Shown in pieces: positions 1-12,167 of a stretch of DNA of 64,000 bases. This DNA comes from Hymenopus coronatus (lineage: Eukaryota > Arthropoda > Insecta > Mantodea > Hymenopodidae), in NCBI GenBank assembly GCA_030762935.1, contig CM060900.1, forward strand, positions 430,674,421-430,738,420, read 5' to 3'. The notes beneath the pieces are model-generated. The model made no database searches, was not told the origin of the DNA, and saw nothing but the letters and a program-made list of their open reading frames with translations. Position 1 is the stretch's first letter; each line of letters starts with the position of its first letter. The translations under genes were made by a program, and so were the position numbers.

Positions 1-37
1 AGTTTGTTTTTCGTAATATTACAGCAGATGGTCCTCC

Positions 38-135
38 AGCGTCTGAGAAAATTTAGTTGTATTCAAACAAAAACTGACATGCCTGGAACATTTTGGAGAT
101 ATGAACATTTAGTTGTGAGAAAAATGCTGTTTAGT
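38..135. repeat. R2 MITE-like fragment
   Basis: The stretch reads like the 3' part of R2 copies at about 11,590-11,690 and 46,556-46,640. All share a 'cgtggaacattttg' type core followed by 'atgtgaacatgtagttttgagaaaa'-like sequence. The window edge truncates it, so its limits are unknown. Confidence 0.4.
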
Positions 136-193
136 GAAATGGTATGTATGCTAGGAAACAGTGTATTACACGATCTCTAAATGTACCCCTTCA

Positions 194-397
194 GTTTTTT
201 TTTTCTGTATCCCCATTTACATTTCCCTCCGTAGGTTTTACTGATTACACTGTTCCTTTACAAACATATACACATTGCACAAACATATAACACCCATGCC
301 CAAAGCGGGACTCGAACCCACGATCCCCTGCCCACGAAGCACCAAAGCCAGACCCCTTAGCGAGCGTGGCCTTGGGGACCGCCACTAGGTGGGAAGG
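194..397 (-). mobile_element. tRNA-derived SINE-3
   Basis: Reverse orientation. The tRNA-like head lies at the right, with an inverted B box (ggGACTCGAACCCacgat) near 309-325 and the end 'gagcgtggccttggggacc'. A body of CA/TA-rich sequence ('acaaacatatacacattgc') and a T-rich left end follow. The same arrangement recurs at 11,925, 21,430 and 34,462-34,905. It is inserted in R3. Confidence 0.75.
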
Positions 398-485
398 GTG
401 TTAAATGTGATTGTTATTGAAACGTTCTCCGTTGCACCTACACGCAAATCATTACATTTATTTTGTTTGTCATTAGGTATAAGTC

Positions 486-832
486 GCGGCGCCATGGCAG
501 AGTGGTTAGACTGCTCGCCTCCCACCTAGGCAGCCCGGGTTCGATCCCAAGCGCCCCCATGTGGAATATGTGGAGGTCGAAACTGCGTCTGGGCGGGTTT
601 TCTCCGGATCCTCCGGTTTCACCAATTGCTCCATCATTACCTTTCCTATCATCCATTTCGCTTTCATTTCATGCTTGACTATGGGCCGACCACTCGTTCC
701 AGGTTTTCATTCTATGGTTTTAGGCTGTTGTCTCCCCGACAGGTTTCTGACCCCTAGGTCCCCGGTTGTAAGTCCTAGGAGGGTGTCAATCCTACATAAG
801 GGGAGGGTAAGCCGAATACGAAACGAAAACGA
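486..832 (+). mobile_element. tRNA-derived SINE-2 with target-site duplication
   Basis: The head has an A-box-like stretch (TGGCAGAGTGGTTAGAC) and a B box (GGGTTCGATCCC). The body contains 'tttctccggatcctccggttt' and ends in 'ggtgtcaatcctacataaggggagggtaagcc'-like sequence. The 7-bp direct repeat ATAAGTC at 479-485 and 833-839 flanks it. The filled R3 copy compared with the empty copy at 40.8 kb confirms an insertion. It is a transcribable Pol III-type retroposon by family logic; it has no protein. Confidence 0.85.
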
Positions 833-1199
833 ATAAGTCATACCTATTACGTAAAGCAGCAAAATAGAAACGACTCATTATAAAATGCTAACAAAGGAGG
901 CAACAAAAATAAATGTATATATGCAGACTTGAACTTTCAGTTCCCTCTATCTTAACGATGCCCACACGCTTACCATAGCGCTAAATAATGCCACTAAAAT
1001 CCGGGTGTTCACGGCACGGTCCACTGCAGTTTGATCAGTGGCATGCTAACCCTTAATACAGTTTATTCTGTAGCAAAGAATTTAGAACCCATAGCCCGTA
1101 GGTTCCCTAACTCAAACCTTTATCTGGGCCCCCTCTACAATCCTGTCAATTTGTTTGGTCGAATTCTGGGACATTCTTTATGAAAAAAGCAGTATTTTT

Positions 1200-1495
1200 A
1201 CCATCAAGGTCGTTGAATTGCAAGGAGTCCCTGGTTCGATTCCCAGCTGGGGTGGGAATTTTTCTCTAGCCCAGATTATTCCTTATCCTCCCCAGTCAGG
1301 AAGTACGAATGAGAGTATATGTGTGAACTTTTGTGTAAAATTAAAAGAAAATGGAAACTTAATGACAACAAACAGTATACACGAGTCAATAGGCAATATG
1401 TTCCACAGAGAAGTGCCACCGATAGGGCCATGCAGTTAAAGGCGAGGTATAAATGGAATAATAAAAGAAGAGGAAGAAGAAGTAGAAGCACACAC
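1200..1495 (+). mobile_element. tRNA-derived SINE-5 copy
   Basis: A B-box-like motif (GGTTCGATTCCC) lies at 1231-1242, followed by 'agctggggtgggaattttt' and 'ctagcccagattattcc'. The reverse complement of 44,240-44,495 shows the same order (ggttcgatttccggctggggc, then 'gaatttttctttagct'). The A-rich right part continues to about 1,495. The start is uncertain because the tRNA-like 5' half is poorly preserved. Confidence 0.55.
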
Positions 1496-1864
1496 ATATA
1501 TTCATGATCAATAGTGCAATAAATTTTAACTTCTGATTACCAAAATGTTAGCCATATTGTGGATTGTGTTACTTGAGTTTATTGCTTTCACAGCAACCTC
1601 TGGAAGAAATAGTTATGTGTGTCCTCGTCCCAAACTAATTAGTTAAGGGTACTCCTTTTGACGCAGCCACACCCAAACACATCTGTCGCTGGGGACACAG
1701 AAGCCCGTTCTCGCCTTTCTCTGACCTGCGAATGGGGTCTGCTTTTTGTCAGGAACGTCACCTTCTCTCAAAGGGTCGATGTCAGTGAAGGTGATTTATA
1801 GCTACAAATTCCTTCCCAGAAAAGATCAGAGAAATTAAGTAACGTATGCTCTGACAAGTTTCTG
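1496..1864. other. unassigned intergenic DNA
   Basis: I see no coding homology, tRNA-like box or repeat match here. Confidence 0.4.
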
Positions 1865-2420
1865 CTTATGGACACCCAACTGAAATTTCAAAGATCATAA
1901 TTTCTGATCGTTGCACAATGCTATTTTTAACATAGCAATTAAAGTTTAATGTATAATATATACACCAACTTTCATTAATATTTTTAAATCAGTTCCAGAT
2001 ATATTCATTTTTTATACTTTTTACTGTTTTGAAAAATAAATCCACACGATGCAACTGTCTTTTTTGGAAGAAATTATAATTTTATAGTTAAACTCTTTAT
2101 TAGTATATTAATACTTTTTAGAGATGAACATTGCCTTACTAATTTTGGAGTCAAATAATTATATTAAATATCAGATATCAATTTTTCGCTAAAATATTTG
2201 CACAGTTTGAACATTACTATTTAATAACGACGCAACTAAGCAGGATAACAAAATTCAATTCATCAGTTTAATCCTGTCATATAAGGAGTACACAACATTT
2301 TATTATTGATACCGAAAACATACATCGTGTGGAGCAGTTTGAAAATGAGATTATGCCAACAAATTAAAACGCGACAGAAGAGAATTTAAAAATTATGATA
2401 CGAAATTAACACTGGCTCTG
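1865..2420 (+). repeat. R2 MITE-like copy, 5' part
   Basis: It begins 'gacacccaactGAAATTTC', comparable with the left ends at 46,145 and 11,160, and follows the same AT-rich course through 'cacacgatgcaact' and 'cgtgtggagcagtttga'. A right terminal inverted repeat is not visible, so it is probably truncated. Confidence 0.45.
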
Positions 2421-2774
2421 ACTTTATGCTGTTTAAAAAACACTTAGTGTATATAAGCCCCCCCCCCTTCATCCTTTTCTTCTCCTCTGCAGTTAATTTA
2501 CTATTTGAAGAAAACTGAGGCTTAACTTGAATGGTGTGTTTACTTTATGTCGGTTAAAGGTATCGTTTCACAGCATGTTAGGCTTGCAGGCAGACATTGA
2601 AATCACTATATCGTATTCTTTAAAATGTTGTAGAGCAATGAAAGCTACATATAACTAAAATAGAAGATTTCTAGTGTTTTATAACACTAAAATCCACATT
2701 AATAAATGTTGGTATTTTTTGGCCTATTTCACAGATGCGTATCATAATATCAAAAAACCTTAGTGTTACATCCA

Positions 2775-3650
2775 TATCACTTCCTCTATCCACTCTCGCG
2801 TACTATTGCAGTCTGAATGTACAATGTACATAGTGGATAGAGAAGGTATTGTATTCCACCCAAAAATTTGATACCAGATTTCACCGGAAATATATGTTTT
2901 AGGACCCCCTAAATCCCTAAAAAGCATTTTCAGAAAAAGGTCCGTATGTGTCTGTGTGACTGTGGACACCATAGCTCAAAAACGAAAAGACAGTTAAATA
3001 CCAAACTTGGTATTTAAGTTTATTATCTTCCAAGAATGCGAAACCGAGATTTTCAAGAAAATTCCCCAACCCCTAACTACCCTTTACATGGAAAATTTTT
3101 CGATCATTTTGTTTTTCTTAAAAATGACTCCAACGATTTTGATTAAAATACCAATTTCCACCATAAATAAAATGTATATCTTGAATTTTCTGGGAACAGC
3201 TTCTGAAGACCTGTTTATTCTGGTTGAATTTTGCTGACAAAAACTTACTTCACAAAAAATGTAGATTTCGTTAAAATACACAATTTGTGTCATACATTTT
3301 TTTCGTGGAGTTTGCCGTTTTCGAAATATTCCTCGTTATTAGTTTCAATTGTAAAGTAATTATACTTTTCTCAGACAGAAAGTGTCTGTTTTTTTTTCTA
3401 CTCCTGACCAAGCAAAGAAACGATTTACAATTACAATCGCATAATGACAGCTTTTAAAACATTTGACCATCACTTTAATATAGCACATTCCTTTTGTTCC
3501 CTTCTACTTATCAGGAACTAAACAATAAGAATATCCTACTAAAGTTTATTTCGATTAGCATTGTGTAGAAAGATGAATAATCATTTGCAAGAAGTTTGTT
3601 TGTGGAGCAGCTAGAGAAAGTCATGTGAGTGTAGAACATCACATTTGTTT
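2775..3650 (+). repeat. R1 dispersed repeat, near full length
   Basis: The left end is ACTTCCTCTATCC and the right end GCTAGAGAAAGTCATGTGAG, i.e. short inverted ends. Internal landmarks shared with the other R1 copies are 'agctcaaaaacgaaaag', 'ataccaaacttggtat', 'cttccaaggatgcg'-like sequence, 'tgaattttctgggaacag' and 'tttctcagacag'. It has no coding capacity, and the organisation suggests a non-autonomous DNA transposon. Confidence 0.7.
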
Positions 3651-4289
3651 TCTATTTAATTCATTTTAGTATAGCTCAACCTTTGTAGAAATAGGTACAT
3701 TACACAATTCTTTAGAAGTATATATCTACCAAGAGATAACAATAGTCAAATGTTTAAGAACTAGATGATGTACATTTGCATTAGAATTCCATACTCTTTC
3801 TATGCAATCACGAGAAACACCGAATATCGAATATCGAAAACACCTTAAATGTATAACAAAAGTTTTGAACAATTCAGATATCTTGGAAATGGTTTATGCA
3901 AGAAATATTTGCTTTATTTGTACTGTTAACGACGCTGTGAATTGCAGGATAATATTAGCGTCAACAATGAGCCGTAATTTCGTCCCACAGGAATTATTTT
4001 CTAAGTCGGTAATCTACTGACATGGGGTAGTCGATTTTAAGCACACTTAAAAACCATTGGTCTGGACCGGGACTGAACCCGTGACTTTTGCATCAAAAGG
4101 ATATCGCCTAACCAACTTAAACATACACACCGCCTTAAACCACAATAAAAGCTATCTTAAGTAAATTGTATGATTTAAAAATCCTACATTTTTGGTGTAG
4201 CACGTTGTTGTCTATCACTTAACGTTTAGCAGTTATACACGATTACACAAACTTCCTTATAAATGAATAGGACTTCATGGGCTATTCCT
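3651..4289. other. AT-rich spacer with a tRNA-like patch
   Basis: Mostly featureless. At 4,060-4,112 the minus strand carries a B-box-like motif (rc of 'gggactgaacccgtgac') and an anticodon-arm-like stretch, probably a decayed tRNA-derived SINE. Confidence 0.3.
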
Positions 4290-4702
4290 AGAAGATCAAA
4301 GTTATACATTTTATTTGTCATGTAAATACCTTTAATATATAGCACTTTAATCAAAATCTTTATAGCCATTTTTGAGAAAATAAAAACATTCGAAAATATT
4401 CGATGGAAAGGGTACTTAAGAATAGGGGGAATTTCTTAAAACTCTCCCTGTCGCATCTTTGGAAAATACTGAGTTGAAATACACAGTTTAATATTTATCC
4501 AACTTTTCGTTTTCGAACTATGCTATTCGCAGACATAAACACACACATGGACATAGACATTACACACAATGACCTTTTTTCTAAAAATGCTTTTTGGCTT
4601 TAGAAAATCTCAAAACATATATTTCCGGTAAAATTTTGATATAGAGTTTTTTGGTGGAATTCAATACCTTCTCTACCTGCTATATACGTGGTAGAGAAAG
4701 TT
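4290..4702 (-). repeat. R1 repeat, half copy
   Basis: It matches the second half of R1 in reverse: 'ttttgagaaaataaaaacattcg', 'gttttcgaactatgct', 'cacacacatgg', 'caataccttctctacc', ending in GTAGAGAAAGT at 4,689-4,699. Confidence 0.6.
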
Positions 4703-5688
4703 GAATGATCAAGAACAAAAAATAAGTGCATTAAATCAACAGTTTCATTTGTCACACTAGAAAACATAGGAATACTACATATTTGTAGCTCTCTGCAAAT
4801 CAAGTTGAATATAGTGCCTTGAAATTATTGTTAACAAGGATTAGCATTTATAAAACGTTCTTCATTCAGTTATTGGTATTTATTTGTCGCTGAAATGTAT
4901 CTTACTTTGTAGTTTATTCCTTTAAGCTAATTTAACACAAATATAAACATTTTAATTTGTTATTAGCAACGATTTATTCAAATTTATTCAAATATATTCA
5001 AATAAAGTATTGTTCCTGCACTTACTCCTTAGCACTGAAACATTAATTTTCTGTATGTGCTTCCGTAACACGATTATTTAATGAAAGTACAATTCAAGGA
5101 AACCCTTAGTTAACTCTAGGTTGCGAACAGAGGTGCTACAGCAACTCAGTGGCTTAAAACTTTAGTTGCCAGGAATAATATATCAATGCTCCAGCCTCAT
5201 ACTTTCAGTAGATAGGTAGACATTGTTCCTTGCAGTTGTCTCTGTTAGTTCTCACTGCACTAACATTATGTTTGTAGGTAATTAAGAGTATGGGTTCTGT
5301 GGCACACCTGTATAAGTTACTGAATGTTACACCAAGTTGCCAACTGTTCCCATGTACAGATATCCCTTCGTGCGTTAAAAGAGTTGCAGAACTCAACGGA
5401 GTTATTTGAAGTTATAAGTGGCAAGTGGGGAAATGGCCGAGCGACTTTCGTTTTACACCTGTTGCTTATCAATGGAGACGGTGAGCGGGTCGCGCTCATT
5501 GAGAGGGGCAAAACGAAGGCCGCACTCGTCCCGCTGAGTTCTGCAAACCTTTCAACGCTCTGTGCACGTCAAATACGTGCCACTTGGTAGGTACATGTTT
5601 TACAAGTAAAATTATGTTTTTGTTTTAATTTGCTCTATATTCTTACAAGTATACATATTACGTCGTAATTCTATTAGATGACTTCACA
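4703..5688. other. unassigned intergenic DNA
   Basis: AT-rich, with a small direct-repeat patch (three TATTCAAAT-type units, 4,975-5,005). An open stretch at 5,324-5,590 has no recognisable similarity or start context and is not called a gene. Confidence 0.35.
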
Positions 5689-5960
5689 GGCTATTTCCCG
5701 GAACATTTAGATAAGCCCTGAAAAAAAGGTTTTAGAAATAGGTCCCTGTGTGCGTGTTAACTCAAAAACGAAGTGTATAAATACTTGCATCCAAATTCAA
5801 TATCTTCCAAGCATATGACACCAAGATTTTCAGAAAATCCGCCCATCCGAAATTACTTTCACATGAAGCAGTTTTCGAAATAATTGCACATATAAATCGT
5901 TGAACTAGTAATGAGCAGGTCTGGTTAAAGAATTTCATCCCCGAGGGCAGATATTTAGCC
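5689..5960 (+). repeat. R1 repeat fragment
   Basis: It shares 'tgtgcgtgttaactcaaaaacga', 'tatcttccaagcatatgacacc' and 'attttcagaaaatccgccc' with R1 internal sequence, diverged. Confidence 0.5.
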
Positions 5961-6411
5961 AATTTTGAAATGTTAAAGAAATCATCCTCAAATTATTAAA
6001 ATCTTATTCTAGACACTGTAAAATCACCCTATTATTTTCTAAAGAATTCTTGGTATAATACGTAAATTGTGCATCAATTCCAACGATGCAACAATGACTG
6101 TTTCACGGTTCTCAAATTGGGGTAATGATTATACTCTAAATTATATTTTTACCAATAATAATCTCAATATTTTTGCTAAAAGGAATACTATAAAGCTGTA
6201 TAGTTTGATCACTAGTTAAACATACATGCAATATGGCAGTACAGAGTAAATACGGCGAAATGAAATGTCATGAACCGGTGTGTTATAAACATTCACAGAT
6301 ATCTGTCTGAACTGTGTGCGATGTGTTACGTCAAAATCAACGGTTTCTTAAATAAATCGATGTGCAAGTGCTATAAGAAATGTATATTAATAAAATATTC
6401 AAATTAACACA

Positions 6412-7131
6412 GTATTAAGGATGCATCTGTGAAATTTGGAAAATCCACAGTATATAAGATATATTTTTTAAATGTAGGAATACCAGTTATTATACACATT
6501 AATAGTGATACTTTTTGCCATGTATCAAAATGCTAGCTTACATTGTTATTTAAATAATAATTTTTCACTTTCTAAATTCAGTCTTCTAATAAAAATGAGC
6601 CACGTTATGGATTTTAAAAAATATTTACATAAAAAGTTCAGTTTTATATTAGGCAAATTTGTTTACAAATAGATCTGTCACATAATATTTTTTATACTCG
6701 CACTGATTAGAGTAACAATGATATTACTTTTCGTGCTCTCCGAAATTCTTGATTTTTCACTATTTAGTAATTTGTTTATCAAAATCGGAGCATCTTTTTT
6801 AAAAAGTAATATGACTGCTTTATTGAATATGCTTTTGAGAAGCAATGTAAAAATGTTGAAACAAAGTAGTGAGCAACTGCATCGTGTGGAACATTTTGAG
6901 TATGTAAAAATGTAGGAATAAATTTGAGAGAAAATAGAAAGTGCCTATTACTTAATAAGCATACTCCTAACCAATTAAAGCTTCAGATAATTAATAACTA
7001 AATTTCGCTAAGTGAGAAAAACTATATATTTTCTTAAAGTTTAGGAGTCATATCATTTTGTTATGAAACAAAATATTATTTTTGCTTTTGAAAATGCTTG
7101 GTAAAATTTCACTGATTCATCACCTTAAATA
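6412..7131. repeat. R2 MITE-like copy with inverted ends
   Basis: The left end, TTAAGGATGCATCTGTGAAA (6,414 on), pairs with the right end 'aatttcactgattcatcacctt' (7,104-7,126). The interior aligns with the 12.73-13.39 kb copy through 'cgtgtggaacattttgagtatg'. No ORF is supported. This looks like a non-autonomous DNA element. Confidence 0.6.
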
Positions 7132-8014
7132 AAATGTAAAGGCGGGTTCCAGAGACCTTTATGCAATCCTGGGTTAACAGATATTTTACCGTTACTGCTT
7201 TTATGACAGCAAACCCTACATATCTTGGCGACACAACCGTCTGTATTTTTAATTATTTCACTGCCTACTGCCTTCTGTTTGTGGGAACGGTTCTAAAGAA
7301 AAGGTCTTTTTAGTCGATCTCATCGTTTCCTTCTGGAATAAAATTTACGATGTTGACCTTCGTGAAGCTCAAGTTTCTTTCCTGAACACATGCCACTGCC
7401 GGACCATTTATGTGTTCGCCAGAAGAGCTGGCGTGCCAAATTCTGGTCATAAAACGTCCAAGAACATAGAGCCGTTCTTTCTAGCAGTTATGCTGATACA
7501 ACGATTTCTCCAGCCAACAATTCTGTCACATTTATTCCAATGCGTTATACACAGCAGTAGTCGTGAACTACTTTAACTTTAATAAAGTATACTTCAAGAT
7601 ATAGGCAGAGGCAGAATTCTTCGTTGATAATTGTTTTTAAAATTTGCATTAATAATTTAAATTAGTTGTGTTTTGTGTTAAACTTTTACATAAATTCACA
7701 TTAATCTCGAGCTAAATTTAGGGCAGAATTAAGGAGGAACGATATAACTGACTTGAAAATTCAAAAGCAAATAAAGTAACATTAATTTTAAAGCCTCTTA
7801 TTTCCAAATTCAAAAGCTTTTATTTCAAATCAATATCATGAACACAATCAAATACCAGAAAATCATCACCAAACTGCAATATACAGATAGTGACATTTTT
7901 TTTTTTCATAGTTGCCCTGTTTGTTACAATTAAGTCAAAAACCTCTTGGTGCCAGCATTTGGTATTGCTACCCAAAGCCATTGAAGAGACTTTTCAATGC
8001 CAAGAGTGCTGTTA
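7132..8014. other. unassigned intergenic DNA
   Basis: No supported gene. A weak Cys-rich reading on the minus strand at 7,140-7,330 is discussed under rejected items. The rest is AT-rich. Confidence 0.3.
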
Positions 8015-8022
8015 CTACATCT

Positions 8023-8279
8023 ATTTCTTTTTTCTTTTTTTTTTTAAGTTTAACGTCCTTTAACCTGGTTTGGTCATATCGGTCGATGAATGGAATTGGT
8101 GAAATGATGCTCAAATGATCTCGGGGTCCATGGAGCTTAAAGTTACTCGACATTCGTCTTCTCAGGATAAGGAAAAACCCCGAAAAAACCTTATTCGGGT
8201 AACTCACCCTAAGCGAGATTCAAACTCACGACCTTTTGAATGTGAGGCAGACACGCTACCACCACACTAACCAGGCGGG
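8023..8279 (-). mobile_element. tRNA-derived SINE-4 with target-site duplication
   Basis: Reverse complement of the SINE-4 at 37.2 kb. The tRNA-like head (inverted B box 'gagattcaaactcacgac') is at the right, the body contains 'tcttctcaggataagg', and the T-rich end is at the left. The flanking direct repeat CTACATCT (8,015-8,022 and 8,280-8,287) supports retroposition. Confidence 0.82.
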
Positions 8280-8459
8280 CTACATCTTATTTGTACCACT
8301 ATCAACTTGGTTTAATGGCTCACGAGTGGCCCAAAGTTTTTTGTAACAACGAAGTAAGTCAGAATTATACAACTAGATGTACATACATTTAGTTAGAAAT
8401 GCTGCCATACACTGTTTAAATCACCGAATGCTTTATTTAGCAACTAGCCTTGAAGCCTA

Positions 8460-9305
8460 AAATAAAATCTGATGTGTTACATTCACATGACTTTCTCTAG
8501 CTGCTCTGAAACTTCTTACAATGCTAATCGAGATAAACATTAGTAAAATTCTCTTATTACTTAGTTCCTTATAAGTAGAAGGAAACTAAAAGAATGCGCT
8601 ATGCTAAAGTGATATCAAATGTTTTAAGCTATCGTTATGCGATTGTCAATGCAAATCGCGTTTTTGCTTGACCAGGAGTAGAACAAAAGAAAAACGGACA
8701 CTTCCTGACTCAGAAAAGTATAGGTACTTTGCAATTGAAGCCAATAACAAGGAATATGTCGGAAACGGTTACCTCCACAACAAAAACTCTTAGGACATAA
8801 AATGTGTGTTTTTACGAGATCTGTATTTTTGTGTAGTACGTTCTTCTCTGTCTCTTGTGGTTTAGCAGTTAAGCAAAATTCATCCAGAATAGAGAGGTCT
8901 TCACAGGCTATTCCCAGAAAATTTACGATATACATTTTATTTAGGATATAAACATCTTTAATATACGATATTTTAAACAAAATAGCTAGAGGTATTTTTT
9001 AGAAAATAAACATTTTCGAAAATGTTTCAATGGATAGAGTAGTTTGTGATGGGGGGTCTTGAAAATCTTCGTGTCACATCCTTGGAAGATACCAAACCTA
9101 AATCCTAAGTTTGGTGTTATCGGTCTTTTCGTTTTTGAGCTATGCTGTCCATAGACACACACAGATAGACAGACACACTAGAAATGCTTTTTCCGGACTC
9201 AGAGGACCCCAAAACACATATTTGCGGTGAAATTTCGACATGGAATTTTGGGCGGAACACAATACCTTCTCTACATTGTTCATACGCAACTATAGAAAGT
9301 AAAAA
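8460..9305 (-). repeat. R1 repeat, full length
   Basis: The left end is CATGACTTTCTCTAGCTGC (8,489-8,507) and the right end ACTATAGAAAGT (9,289-9,300). All R1 landmarks are present in reverse order, including 'gaccaggagtagaacaa', 'ttcatccagaata' and 'gttatcggtcttttcgtttttgag'-like sequence. The ~25 bp outside the left inverted end (atctgatgtgttacattca) is also shared between copies. Confidence 0.75.
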
Positions 9306-9689
9306 TGATGTAAAGCTTTTATTATTACATCACCAGTTTCTTTTGCCAAGAAATTTAAACCAAGTCATACGGCAGCAAACTTTCAATTATTATTTTTTCT
9401 CTATCTATAAAATGAAGCGAAAGAATTCGGGATAAAATATGCTGAGTTATAGGCTTTCTTTAGAGTCAAGTTCTAATATTGTGTCTCTTACTAACCTGCA
9501 ATTTTCAGATATAACATGTTTTCTTGTTTGATAATTTATTTTAGTATTTTGTAAATGTTATCGTATTTGCTAACTTTTTTTCGTTGAAATTATAAACATT
9601 GTTTTCAATTTCTCACTTTAAAGACACAAATGTTAAATTAAAGCTTTGTTTTTGGTACTTGAAATAAATACAAATTCTTCAATTCAAAA
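9306..9689. other. AT-rich spacer
   Basis: I see nothing assignable here. Confidence 0.4.
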
Positions 9690-10553
9690 TAAAAATTTCG
9701 ATGTGTTAAATTCACATCACGTTCTCTACTTATTCTGTAACAAACTGTTCCAACAAAAGAGTATACTTCTATTTCATGATAATGTACATAAGCATTAGAT
9801 GAAGTCTTATTACTTAGTCCCTTATAAGTAGAAAAGAAATAAATAGCTATAGCGATTGTAAAACGTTTTAAAAGATGGTTGCTATGTGATTGAAATTTGG
9901 TTCCTTTGCATGGCCAGGAGTAAAACAAGAGAAAAAAGGAATTATTAATTCCGCTTGAGAAAAGCCTAAATATATTAAATTTTAAATCAATAACAAGGAA
10001 TAGCTCGGAAACGAGTAATTCCACAAAATGTGTATATGAAACGTGCGTTTCAACGAGATCTATATGTTTGTATGTTAAGTTTTGTCTACCTCTTACGGTT
10101 ACGTATAGGTCATAACTCATAAGGAATGAAAAGACTTTCAGAAGCTGTTCCCAGAAAATTCAAGATATGTTTTATTTGCCATGTAAATATCTTAATGTGC
10201 GGCATTTTAATCAATAACATTTGAGCCAATTTTGAGAAAATAAAAATGTTCGAAGTGTTTTTCATGCGTACGGAGTAGCTTGCATTGGAGGAATTTTCTT
10301 AAAGATCATTCTGTCGTATGCTTGGCATCTATGAACTTAAATATCAAGTTTGGTATGTAACCGACATTTGGTTTTTGAGTTATGTTGTCCACGTACACTC
10401 ATGTACACACACGAACCTTTCTCTAAAAATGTTTTTAAAACGGAGACCTCGAAAGAAGTGTTTCCGGTGAAAGCTGAATATCGAATTTTTGGTTGGAATA
10501 CAATACCTTCTCTGTCTACTATGTACTTGTACATATGTGGTAGAGAAAGTAAA
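9690..10553 (-). repeat. R1 repeat, full length
   Basis: Second tandemly placed minus-oriented R1. It starts 'gatgtgttaaattcacatcacgttctct' and ends GGTAGAGAAAGT at 10,540-10,551, with internal order as in the 8.46-kb copy. Confidence 0.72.
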
Positions 10554-10707
10554 AATAAAATAGTAATTTCTCGTTTATCTCTAAAAAAAATATATTATTC
10601 TTGAGTATAAGTTAAATTCAAAAGAATTCTAAAATGTAAACTTTTTTTTTAATTCCCCAACGTTCTAATGTATCTTTATAAACAGAAACTCTTGCTGATC
10701 GATATAA
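10554..10707. other. AT-rich spacer
   Basis: I see nothing assignable here. Confidence 0.4.
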
Positions 10708-11060
10708 ATAACCCAGGAGGTGGTGCGGTAATATTTGCGTCTCGCGTTCTCCGGGAGCCAACCCCCGGAGCCGACCAAACTGACCCAAGTTTTTTCGCGG
10801 TTTTCCTCTGCGTCTAGGTAAATGCTGAGTTGGATAACTTGACTTATAGTTTTTTCTCCATCATCTCTTTCATCACCTGTATTTCATTTTCTTCTTATTC
10901 TTCTTATTCTCCTTCACTTCCATACCAGGCTTCCACCTATCCTTGCTATGCCATAATCCAGAGTTTATTTGCTCCTCGACAGGTTATACCCAAACGTTGA
11001 CTTTTAAGCCCTTGGGGATACAAGTACATCAAAGAGGAGGGTAATTCGTTGAAGAATAAT
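10708..11060 (+). mobile_element. SINE-2-related element
   Basis: It shares the SINE-2 middle and tail: 'cggttttcctctgcgtctagg', 'tccatcatctctttcatcacc', 'ctcctcgacaggtt' and an end with 'aagagg agggtaat'-like sequence. The head differs (GGAGGTGGTGCGGTAATATT), so it may be a different head on a shared body. Confidence 0.55.
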
Positions 11061-11155
11061 ATAGGTAATAACAAGAAAGCACAATAGTGATTATCTCTTC
11101 GGTTATGCGAAGTTTAGTCGGTGCGTTTAATGTATTTCCATGGTCTACATTGGGC

Positions 11156-11842
11156 AAAGGCACACAGGAAGTGAAATTTTTAATTTCTATGCTTCTGTAT
11201 ACATTTTCTGGAAAATTTGCTGTGAATACATTGATATTATTTTAATATGAATATCAAATTTCATTCAGTTCAAATTCGATAAACACTTTACAAGACAAAT
11301 TATTTCATAGATGTTGTTATGTAAATGTACCTATTGCACAAGCAAATTGTTCCGCAGACCTCAAAATTTATGAAAACTGGTTGGATTTTGTTAAATTGGA
11401 ACTCTAAATCACACACTAAAATCTTACTGATAATATTTCAATAACTTTTATTGCTAAAATATGATATGTTTTTTAAAAAATTATGAAAATGAATTTCTAA
11501 AAGTAATCACTATTTCATATTTTTTAAAAAATTTCTATGAGTGTTATGATAGTTTTATCGGCTGTTATATTAAAACACATACTTCTGCACATTCTATGTA
11601 ATGTTAGTTTTATTTAAACAAAACCTGAGACGCGTGGAATATTTTGAAGGTGTGAACATGTAGTTTTGAGAAAAACAGGTGTATTGTTCGATCTTTACTT
11701 ACAACTTAAGAGCCTAAAACAAGGGCGGACATCTAAGGCTCTCTATGGGTGCTTAACGATTCTAACACTTATTTGCTGTAAAAAAAGATTTTTAATTGTT
11801 GACCGATTGTAATCAACATTTCACTCCCAGTGTCCCTTAAGG
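11156..11842. repeat. R2 MITE-like copy with inverted ends
   Basis: The left end (AAAGGCACACAGGAAGTGAA, 11,156-11,175) is the inverse of the right end (TTCACTCCCAGTGTCCCTTA, 11,820-11,839) with few mismatches. It is about 690 bp, AT-rich and without an ORF. Confidence 0.65.
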
Positions 11843-11924
11843 AAAATGCCGAAAAAAACAAAACATTTCTTTTACCAATGATTTTTATCTTCCTGTACAA
11901 CTCATCATTGTAAAGAGACGCTGC

Positions 11925-12167
11925 GCGTTTTTTTTTTTTTTTAAACAGTAACGGAGTCTGATCAGGACTCCGGTACTGTATCCCTATTTACATTTCCCCC
12001 CGTAGGTTTCACTGTTTACTGGTTTTACTGTTTCTTTTACAAACATATACACACACATTGCACAAACATATAACATCCATGCCCAAGGCGGGACTCGAAC
12101 CCACGATCCCCTGCCCACGAAGCACCAAAGCGAGACGCTTTAGCGAGCGTGGCCATGGGGACCGGCA
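11925..12167 (-). mobile_element. tRNA-derived SINE-3
   Basis: A complete-looking copy. The T-run and 'gatcaggactccgg' tail are at the left, the CA-rich body follows, then the inverted B box (ggGACTCGAACCCacg) and the head end 'gcgagcgtggccatgggg'. Confidence 0.82.

Larger units (their letters stand above)
165..1010 (+). repeat. R3 dispersed repeat, interrupted by two SINEs
   Basis: The pieces 165-193, 398-485 and 840-1010 match in order the uninterrupted stretch at 40,735-41,030. Shared landmarks are 'tgtaccccttcag', 'aacgttctccgttgcacc' and 'ctaaataatgccac'. The gaps are filled by SINE-3 (194-397) and SINE-2 (486-832). The function is unknown. Confidence 0.55.

Noticed and set aside
5324..5590. 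Plus-strand ORF of 88 codons
   Set aside because: No recognised motif and flanked by repeat DNA. Composition alone does not support a gene.
7140..7560. Cys-rich minus-strand reading (CRVCCHKSS, NPGLHKGLW) resembling the end of a piggyBac transposase
   Set aside because: Only one CxxC pair and no upstream DDD region. The frame breaks repeatedly. Too weak to annotate.
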